A DNA stretch of 8,295 nt from Candidatus Omnitrophota bacterium (lineage in GTDB: Bacteria > Omnitrophota > Gorgyraeia > 2-02-FULL-51-18). Under the pieces are notes generated by a model, which did no database searches, was not told where the DNA came from, and worked only from the letters and a program-made list of their open reading frames with translations. This document shows positions 1 through 7,700 of this stretch, one piece after another; position 1 is the first letter of the stretch, and each line of letters begins with the position of its first letter. The position numbers and the translations under genes are program-made. The stretch is from positions 1 through 8,295 of the forward strand of contig JAHFFM010000080.1 of assembly GCA_023247935.1 (NCBI GenBank), read 5' to 3'.

Positions 1-474
1 CGGAAGTCCTTTATAACCCTCGTTCGACAATTGCAAGTATTTCACGACATCAAAAGTCATAGGGTCCGCGAAAACAATAAAACGCGGTTTGTCCGGAGGG
101 TAAACATCAAGCCTATTGATCAAATCCGAACCTTTTTCGAGGCTGGCAATGTCCCCTTCGCTTAACTGAAAAGGAAATACTTTTACATTCGGCAAATGCA
201 TGGCCAAAACAGAGAGCGCGGGCTCCATTTCCACTTCCCTGGAATCGCTGATGATGCCGCCTGAATTGCACCCAATCATCACGCCGCTGGGAATGAAATG
301 TGAAAGCACATTGGAAAAACCGGCAGGGTCAAAATCTTCGTATTTTTCGGAAACAAAGGCGATGAGGACATCGCAGGATTTTCCGTCTAAATCTTTTTTA
401 ATATGAGAGGCTGTTTCCGCGATAGCTTCTCGCCAATTCTTGTTCCTGGACATCGCAGAGGTGAATATTTTCAT
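1..474 (-). CDS. FIST-domain protein, N-terminal part (3' end beyond window)
   Basis: I translated this frame by hand from the ATG at 474-472. It stays open to the left edge, giving 158 residues with the C-terminus missing. The product begins MKIFTSAMSRNKNWREAI. Around residues 63-95 it carries an IGCNSGG turn followed by SREVEMEPALSVLAMHLPNV, which matches the look of the FIST N-terminal domain (Gly-Cys-x-x-x-Gly loop, then a Glu-rich stretch leading into a beta-strand). FIST domains are thought to be intracellular small-molecule sensors and usually comprise FIST_N plus FIST_C; only FIST_N is visible here. No signal peptide is seen, so it is probably cytosolic. The start is supported by a strong Shine-Dalgarno sequence. 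The gene lies 24 bp after the stop of the YgfZ-like gene on the same strand, so the two are probably co-transcribed. The family call rests on recognition alone, and the ligand is unknown. Confidence 0.8.
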   Translation of the reverse strand, partial: MKIFTSAMSRNKNWREAIAETASHIKKDLDGKSCDVLIAFVSEKYEDFDPAGFSNVLSHFIPSGVMIGCNSGGIISDSREVEMEPALSVLAMHLPNVKVFPFQLSEGDIASLEKGSDLINRLDVYPPDKPRFIVFADPMTFDVVKYLQLSNEGYKGLP

Positions 475-480
475 GATTTA

Positions 481-486
481 CCCCTC
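481..486 (-). promoter_or_regulatory. Shine-Dalgarno sequence of the FIST gene
   Basis: On the minus strand GAGGGG lies 6 nt upstream of the ATG at 474, at good spacing for an anti-Shine-Dalgarno match. It fixes the FIST start codon and supports translation from an internal position of a polycistronic message starting at the YgfZ-like gene. It contrasts with the two divergent genes at 1191 and 1297, which have no such site. Confidence 0.75.
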
Positions 487-498
487 ACTCTAACAAAT

Positions 499-1191
499 TT
501 ACACGTCATTTGGCGTTTTATCAAACACGAACCCGACATCCTCTCCGAGAGACAAGTCTTTTATCCGGGAGGTCATCGCGGCTTTTTGCTCATCATCGCA
601 ATCGCGCCATGATTTGACAACCAGTTTCTTGGGCGGTCTTCCTTTATAATGAACCCGGGCAATAATTTCCTGGCCCAGGTAACAGCCCTTCACATAAGAC
701 ACGTAATCCTGATTTCCCACGCAAAGCAATAATTCGTCATGAAAATCGATGTCCTGCCAGGGAATTTGATGGGTAATGCGAAAACGGGTCATCTCGTCCG
801 TCAAAACGTTAATCTTGGGATTGGACCGCGTAAGCCACAATCGGCCAGCGCGCTGGGGGATAAAAACGTCTTCTTTCGTGGGAGGCTCGACCTCGTTATC
901 CAAATCCCAATAAATACCCATCCCCTCCTCTTTCTCAACCTTAACTTCCGTTATATAAAGGTATTTGGATAAATGACTCAAAAGCCGCTCAACCGCGCTT
1001 TTTTCAACCACCGCCCAAATCTCATCCTCACTGATTTGATGCTGGTCAAAAACCGCCACAATACGGCCCTTTCCATCCACGAAAGCGTTTTTCGAAGCAG
1101 TAAGAACATTGGTGGAATAATCTTTAATGAATTTTTCGGCTTGGTTTTGAAACCGCAGCAGCACTTTCCGGTCGCAATGATACAGTCTCAT
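499..1191 (-). CDS. ygfZ: YgfZ/GcvT-like folate-binding protein
   Basis: The protein has 230 residues from the chosen ATG at 1191-1189 to the TAA at 501-499. The diagnostic signature is KGCYLGQE at residues 168-175, the K-G-C-[YF]-x-G-Q-E motif of the YgfZ family with its conserved Cys (Cys170), followed by RVHYKGRPPKKL. YgfZ proteins resemble the aminomethyltransferase GcvT fold, act in the cytosol, and are linked to tetrahydrofolate-dependent synthesis or repair of Fe-S clusters and to some tRNA modification enzymes. The length is short for the family (E. coli YgfZ is about 326 residues). The sequence ends soon after GEDVGFVFDKTPNDV, so the terminal beta-barrel part is reduced; no frameshift is visible. 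The frame extends 23 codons upstream to 1260, but those codons read through intergenic heptamer repeats and do not look like family sequence, whereas MRLYHCDRKVLLRF resembles a normal YgfZ beginning. There is no clear Shine-Dalgarno sequence. It is probably the first gene of an operon with the FIST gene. Confidence 0.86.
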   Translation of the reverse strand: MRLYHCDRKVLLRFQNQAEKFIKDYSTNVLTASKNAFVDGKGRIVAVFDQHQISEDEIWAVVEKSAVERLLSHLSKYLYITEVKVEKEEGMGIYWDLDNEVEPPTKEDVFIPQRAGRLWLTRSNPKINVLTDEMTRFRITHQIPWQDIDFHDELLLCVGNQDYVSYVKGCYLGQEIIARVHYKGRPPKKLVVKSWRDCDDEQKAAMTSRIKDLSLGEDVGFVFDKTPNDV

Positions 1192-1197
1192 AATGAG

Positions 1198-1203
1198 ATA
1201 ATA
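1198..1203 (-). promoter_or_regulatory. candidate -10 element of the ygfZ-FIST operon
   Basis: On the minus strand the hexamer TATTAT (5 of 6 to TATAAT; fits TANNNT) ends 6 nt before the chosen ATG at 1191. Transcription would then start at or next to the start codon, as in leaderless messages, which agrees with the missing Shine-Dalgarno sequence. The -35 region is poor (TTTTCG at 17 bp spacing, 1221-1226) and falls in the heptamer repeats. This is pattern matching only. Confidence 0.4.
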
Positions 1204-1218
1204 CAGGAAAAAACGACT

Positions 1219-1279
1219 AGCGAAAAGTGAAGAACGAAGAGCTGTGGAGTCGCTTTTCACTTTACGCTTTTCGCTTCAC
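1219..1279. repeat. imperfect heptamer repeats in inverted arrangement
   Basis: On the plus strand 1252-1279 reads as four consecutive 7-mers: GCTTTTC, ACTTTAC, GCTTTTC, GCTTCAC. The left arm at 1220-1240 has related units on the opposite strand: GCGAAAA, GTGAAGA, ACGAAGA. A perfect 9-bp inverted pair is AGCGAAAAG (1219-1227) with CTTTTCGCT (1267-1275), separated by 39 bp. The block fills most of the 105-bp divergent intergenic region and overlaps the likely -35 regions of both genes. It could bind a regulator, form a cruciform, or be a simple intergenic repeat of the kind that spreads through some genomes. Confidence 0.6.
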
Positions 1280-1290
1280 ACTGTTAGACT
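1261..1290 (+). promoter_or_regulatory. candidate promoter of the HIT gene
   Basis: TTTACG at 1261-1266 (4 of 6 to TTGACA) is followed after 18 bp by TAGACT at 1285-1290, which fits the TANNNT form of a -10 box. The -10 hexamer ends exactly 6 bp before the ATG at 1297, and no Shine-Dalgarno sequence lies between them, so a leaderless transcript is likely. The -35 overlaps the heptamer repeats. Confidence 0.4.
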
Positions 1291-1296
1291 ATTTCC

Positions 1297-1689
1297 ATGT
1301 CCTCAATTTTCACCCGCATCATCAAAGGCGAGATTCCCTGCCATAAAATTCTGGAAGACGACAAACACTTTGCTTTTTTGGAAATCCGGCCTTTAAAACC
1401 GGGGCACACTCTGGTGATCCCCAAAGCGGAAACGGATTATTTTTTTGACTTGGATGACAAGGCGATGGCGGGTTTAATGGCTTTTTCGAAAAAAATTGCG
1501 GCAGCAGTCAAAAAAGCGACCGGCGCTGAAAAAGTAGCCGTCGTGGTTTACGGGCTCCAGGTACGTCACGCCCATGTGCATTTAATTCCAGTAGACGGTA
1601 CGCCCGGAGAGCTAGACTTTCGTAATCAGAGAGATGCGACACAGCAGCAATTGACGGAAACTGCGGAAAAAATCAGGACCTCCCTTTAA
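1297..1689 (+). CDS. HIT (histidine triad) family hydrolase
   Basis: A complete 130-residue protein. It has the full histidine triad at residues 91-96, H-A-H-V-H-L followed by I-P, within GLQVRHAHVHLIPV. The central His of this motif (His95) is the usual nucleophile. The N-terminal half also matches the family: SIFTRIIKGEIPCHKILED near the start and RPLKPGHTLVIPK at 31-43. HIT proteins are small cytosolic dimers that hydrolyse nucleoside phosphoramidates or related nucleotide conjugates (AMP-lysine, aminoacyl-AMP, dinucleoside polyphosphates); the exact substrate cannot be read from this sequence. The stretch before the triad reads VVVYGLQV instead of the more common form with N-x-G and Q-x-V, as in a subset of bacterial HIT proteins. 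Length is normal. The start follows the intergenic repeats with no Shine-Dalgarno sequence. The gene is divergent from ygfZ and converges on the giant gene. Confidence 0.95.
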   Translation: MSSIFTRIIKGEIPCHKILEDDKHFAFLEIRPLKPGHTLVIPKAETDYFFDLDDKAMAGLMAFSKKIAAAVKKATGAEKVAVVVYGLQVRHAHVHLIPVDGTPGELDFRNQRDATQQQLTETAEKIRTSL

Positions 1690-1714
1690 GATTCCGGCTG
1701 AATTTTAAGACAGG

Positions 1715-4700
1715 TTAGGCGGCCAATCGCGTGGCCTGGGCGGCTCCTCTGATTTTCTCCAAAATTTCATTCATATTGATGGGTTCCGGAGTAAAAAGGT
1801 ACACGCCATCTTCACGTTTCTTAAACTGCCTCTTCAGAAGAGCCTCATCCCCTTTGGCGAGAGCCAATTCCAAAGCCGCCAGAAGCGCCATGCCAATTGA
1901 AGTCGTAGAATGAACCAGCATCACATACCCTGAATTTTCCTGCTTCTCGACCGGATGCGTTTCCGGCGCAACGATAACCAGATTCTCAGGCGAACCAATT
2001 CCGAACCGGGTATTTATTCTTTCATAGATTTCAGAAGACGACCCCGCGGCCGCATCGTCCATTACCTCATAATCAATCTTCGAACGAATTTCTTTAAAAT
2101 CCGCGCTGGATTCAAATATTTCCTGCATGCTTTGAGGCACCACCACAATAGTCTTAGTGTCTTTGGCTTGTTCTTTTATCAAATTCTTTTGGTATGCGAT
2201 CCATTCCGCCGTGACGCGCTGTTGACCGGAATTTTCCGTTATAAGCGGCAAAGTAATGGCAATGGTTTTAGCGGTCGCTGAGGAACGCGAGAGAAGATTG
2301 CCATCAAGCAAAGCGGCGGAACCAATCAGGCGATAAGCCTCAAATGATTTAGGCCCCAAGCCTCCTAAAATTGCATTGAGGTAATTCCATTTCTGATCCG
2401 CTGTTTTCAACCCCCTCATTTGCTTCAAAATATGAGCCTGAATGGAAGGGAAACCTTCGGAGCGAAACTCGACCGCAATTTCACTTAATGTTTTTTCCAG
2501 CTTATTTTTATTCAATCCATTAAAAAGCTTACCTTCTACAAATGTAACTCCAGAAGCAAGGGAAGCGTTTCGATTTAGAAATTCATTCTGGTTTCCAACA
2601 AACGTTTGGATGTCCGAAGAAACGCTGCCAAGAAGATTCAAAGCACCTTGAACCTGTTTTTCTCTATTTTCCTTGGGAAATATAAAAACTGGTTGAATAT
2701 TTAAACTAAACGTCGTGGAAATTGTTTTCAATGCATCTCGAATTTCAATAATTCTTGCCGCCGCCTGATCCGCGCTTCCGCCCTGAATGGCGATGCCAAG
2801 TCGTAAATCATAAGTTGCTTTTTGATTTAAAGATTTAAGACCATTCGAAGAATCTAATAATCTCGCGCCGCTGATCTTGTTTAATCTTTTAGATCGCTTA
2901 TATGTTAAAAACTCTACATTTTGAGATTGTGACTGCAATTGCTTCTTTGCTTCTCGAATCAACCGCGCACGATAGCTAAAATCAACTCCATATTTTTGGG
3001 AAAAATTCCTCAATTCATCCACGCTTCCCCTTGAAATAAGCGTATACTTCGAATCACCACTCATAATTTGAACCTGACTCAAATTTTCGGAAGCAGCATT
3101 TTTATAAACGTCTTCAACTTCGGTAAAAAATTTCGATAAGGTAATTCTGTCTATGTCTGGCATTTGCTCAATTGCGTTTTGTTGCAATATTTTTAAAAAT
3201 GTTCCAAGATTGCGATTGTTCCTGCCTTCTGACATATAAATTCTGGGCTGCAAGAAAAAATTGGTGATCGTCAAAATCCCGGCTTCATTCAAAGCGTTAA
3301 TAATTTTGCCGTTACCATCAGAATAATACTTAATAAAAAGCTTTCTCAAACCCTGTAAAACCGAACTCACAAAAGGGTCAGAGATATCAGAGGCCCACAA
3401 ACCAGCAGCGAAAGTCTCGATTTCCTGTTGATTCGGGTTGGGACCCAACGTTTTATCTAGTTCTCTATTGAGAAAAGTTTTCAAATCCGCGTCGGAATAA
3501 TTTCGCCAATCTTGGTTTTGCGCATTAGACGGTTCCCAAAGACTCTTAACAGTCAAAAGATCGGTTAATTTAAAAGCCGTCAATTTTTGAGCAGCAAAAT
3601 GTTCCCTGCCGACGGATGCCACTGCAGCGGCGAAACTTTTTGAATGAGGCAAACCTACGCCGTTTCCAATCCTGTAAGAATTCGTGTTCCGACTGAACAC
3701 CCATCCATATTTGTGATCCTCACCCGCCAGACCGGTTAAATATAAAAGATCATTTAAACCGAATAAAACTTTGTTGGCGTCTCCTTCATCCTTTAAATCG
3801 GCCAATACAGGCAACTCCGAAGGCTCAAATATGTCCTGATGAGACGGTGTATTGGCAAAATTTAAAACACCCACATTGATATCATTCATAAGTGTTCTTC
3901 CCTGCTCCGCCAATTTATTCAAAGCGGGTATTTCTGAAATATGGATGTCATCTTCCGAAATTAGCTGCGATAGCTCTTCATCCGCCTTTTCATATTCGAT
4001 TTTGACATATCTCTGCAAAACACTCCGGGCAGCCCCTTGTTTGTTCGAATTCAAAGAATCCAGCAACCATAGATTTTGCCTTAAAGCTTTTGAGTCATGA
4101 AAATAATTCAACATGAATTGGGCCAGAGTTTGATCCGGCTTTAAGTGCTGCAAAGCCTGCATAAGACTGATAAGCCCTCCGAAAACGGCCGTTTCGGCGA
4201 TAGACTCGTTTCCAGCGTAAAAAATATTAGGCGCAAAAATAACCAGCGTTTTATTCAAATCAACGCCGCGGCTCTCCAAAACATGATTGATACCTTCAAT
4301 CTGACCATCCGATTCTGCCGAAGCAATTAAAATATCCATATGGCCTTTTTGAAGCGATTTTTTAATCACTTCTTCCTGTTTCAGCTCCTCATTGAATATT
4401 TTTTGAGTTCGGCTTTTTTTATTGGTATCCCCATCATATTCCTGGACACGATTCGAACTGCCGATTAAGCGTTCAAAATTATTCAATTCGGACACGGCAG
4501 TCCTGACTTCAATGTCCCGAGCCAATGCTCCGGCCACGGAAACACGACGGTGATGAAACAGGGTATGTACAAGACCTACAACAGAGGAAACAAGAGCAAG
4601 GATAACTGTGATTAAAATACCTGATGAAGTGGTGCCTGATTTTAAAATAGGGATGATACTCCCTATTACGGCATTAATTAGACCCGGGACGGCCAAAACG

Positions 4701-7700
4701 ATCAGCGCCGTCCTGGTATCTTTTCTTCGTTGGTCATCTAAAACCATTTCAGGAGTGGCCATTTCATCTGCGGGATTGAACCATTTACCGCTCCGATTTT
4801 CTTCTTTTGCTTTCGCGTCTTTTTTCAATTCTTTAAAAAAGGAATCCACGGTTTCTTTGACCCTAGCGCGGATTCTAGTATTTTGTATGTCTGGATAATT
4901 CAGTCCAATTTCAGTACCGGATTCATATAAGTGACACAAAATACACGGATTTTCGTTCTTGTCATTGATATGGTTTTTGTCTTTATCATTTATGAATGAA
5001 TCTTGAATGAGCTGTAGTTGCTTCTCAAAGAAGAAGAAAATCCTTCCGATAGTTTTAACGGTGCGATAATAGCGGTAACCACGACCTAAAGCGATCATCG
5101 CCGAAAGAAAAGCGCCATACCAGACATAATAACGGTAATAGTGGGAAAGAGTACTTTCGATAAATTCTTTCCATTTTGTCGCTTCGGCTTCGCTCTGCGC
5201 AAATAGGTATTCTCTATAGGCCAAACTTATGGCTGTTTTTAAAACAGATTGTAATTTTGAAATCTCAATTGCCCTGTCGTGCATATTAAAAGGGGTATTG
5301 AAATCAATCATTGTCTGCGTAGAATAAACCTCTAAAGCCCTTTCGGCGGCGTTGTTGATATCTTGAAGCACGACTCGCGAATTCCCATCCGCGATGGCTT
5401 GCCATTGGTTCACGGTTGCCGTGAGTTTCTCTATCGAGTTCGTTGTCGTTACAGCCGCGAATGACACATCGAGGCGGCTAGGAGCGCCATTCAATTCCGC
5501 TAAACTCCTGGCTTCATTGGCATCCGGCAAAGGAATATTTTCGGCAATCGTAAAAGGAAAATTTGAATCCAATCTTTTTTGTTTAATGGCTTTCATTTTA
5601 TCCAGAATCTTTTGAGCTTTATTTCTTTTTGATCCGACATTCCAGTAAAAAATATACCCCAGCAAAAATAGAGCCGCCAAAGTAGATGCTAAAACTACGA
5701 ATTTTACGAAAATAAATAAGGCTAGCCAGGCCAGGGAATAAAACGCGACGGGAATCGCCATGGACTTCGCGTAATCGTAGAGAAAAGAATATTCGTAACC
5801 CCACAGAACTTTGTACATCTTGAATGAATTTTGCAAATTGGTGCGCACTTCAAGGCTTGTAGGATTTTTTTCAACGAGGCTTTTGATGGCATTGTTTAAA
5901 TCCACAAATTCATTATCCGTTCTGGTCAGTCTGATTTTTTCCGATCCCGAGTAGATGGAAATTTTTTCAGACAACAATTGAAGCAGGGGGTTAAGAAAAC
6001 GCACATCGCCGAATTCCTGCACTGACCTCACCGCACTGGAAAAAACAAAGGAATTGGCGACATGGTCTTTTCTTAAATCTAAGATATTCAAAAGCATCAA
6101 AAAAGCTCTTTCATCGTGCCCATAAATAATTTTTTTCGTGTGTTGGTCATCGATTTTCAGCAATACTTCCTGTTTTCCAAATGTGCCCAGTGCCCAAGCC
6201 ACGGTAGCGACGACAAAAGGAGACTGGTTATTTTTCGATTTCATAATTTTTTCGAGAATGTGATAGCGGACATCGTTTATCTGGGAAAGCGTCGAATGCG
6301 GAGGGCGAAAATTTCCCACCGCGTAAGCGATGATTGCATCGACTTCCGCATCAAGTCCCGCGAATTGATGGATAATTTCAAAAAATGCGTAACTATGCGC
6401 AAGGTGGTTCGCTTGCGTGACAGCAAGAGCTCTTTTTGCGTTCAAATCGCTGCGAGCCGTTGAAGCAGCTGTTCGTTCTATCCCCTGTTTCTCCCGCTCA
6501 AGAAAACGAACCGCGGCCGCAATAGCCCCTCGCTTACTGTTGGTATCAGCCGTGTTCATTTGATCCAGAAACTGGACATAAAAATCGCCTTTACTCAGGT
6601 CTTGAAAATTCGCTGACCCCATAACAAAGGCTCTAAGATCATTAAACGCTGCAATTCCGGTCTCAATATCCCCGTTACGGTTTTGAATATCAAAGTTTAT
6701 CAACCCTCTTTCGTCTCCCGGATTATTCCTCCAATCTCTTTGTCTTTTCTCTGAATCCGTTTGAAAATTAGGCGCATAGGCGGAAACTTCGGAAACATAA
6801 CTTTCGGGATCAAGTTTTGCGGCGACGGCGTGGAGAATACCGCTGCCGGTCTCTTGCTTTGAACCCTCTTGCTGAGAACCCGAGGCAATCAGATTTTCCC
6901 GCAAGAGTTGGAAGATATGCGCCCTCAGTCCCGGGTTTTTTTGCAGCTCTTCTTTCACAACTTCAAATCCCATTAAATGCCACTTTGAGGAATTTCGGTC
7001 TTGGATTCCTTTTTTTAAATTTTGTTGCAAATCATCCAAAACTTCTTTGATCATATCGCTTCCGTATTCTTGGCCGTGGCTGATCAAATTGGCGAAAGCG
7101 AAATACTTTAGAGCGCCGGTGTTATTTTTAAAAATCTGTTTAAGACTGACTATGTATTTATCATATTCTGCCAAATTATTTTGAATTTGCGCTCTGCTGA
7201 AACGGTGTAAAGCACGGAGGTACTGCATTTGTAAACTGTAATTGCTGTTAAAATCGTTAAAAATGGGACGAATCACAGATTCATCCAGATGTAAGTTTTT
7301 CGGGTCGGCTATTGCTTCGGCAGCTCGGTTCTTTTCTTCCACGTTCGTGGAAAGTAAAAGAGTTTCTACGATGTTTTGCTCCACTTTCTTGGGAGACGCG
7401 TTGGGAGTAGATTGTTGCCGGGTGGGCAGAAGCGAACTCTGTTGTTGCGACCCAACAGAAGCGGTCTGTTTAAATTTTCTTGTAGAAGTTATTCCCGATG
7501 AGGCCGTTGGCGAATTAACCGAATTTTCATTTCCTCCATTGACGGCGTCGTTATACATTTTTTCTAAAGCATCCGATACCCCTTCCGGACTCGCCGGTTC
7601 TGCGTTGTAAGCGACTGTGTCAGAATGCGCTGTATAAGAAGCTTTTACCAATTTCGGCTCATTCTTCCGTACAGAAGGATCATAAGCCGGTGTTATTCCG

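Noticed and set aside
200..972. Plus-strand open frames at 200-406, 403-612 and 739-972
   Set aside because: They overlap the FIST and YgfZ-like genes on the opposite strand, whose protein families are recognisable; the plus-strand translations are not protein-like.
1192..1260. N-terminal extension of the YgfZ-like protein to an ATG at 1260
   Set aside because: The extra 23 codons read through the intergenic heptamer repeats and do not resemble family sequence; a typical YgfZ beginning starts at 1191.
1716..1745. Stem-loop GGCCA-ATCGCG-TGGCC (1721-1736) as a terminator between the convergent genes
   Set aside because: The stem is only 5 bp, lies inside the last codons of the giant gene, and has no T-run on either strand.
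3497..6745. Shared DWRN motif in the giant protein (near residues 495 and 1570) as an internal repeat
   Set aside because: Only four residues match and the surrounding sequence differs; chance is the simpler explanation.
1955..7610. Several plus-strand open frames of 60-122 codons opposite the giant gene (for example 1955-2281, 6116-6463, 7242-7610)
   Set aside because: They are antisense to a long continuous coding frame, have no recognisable domains and no convincing ribosome binding sites; they look like chance shadows.
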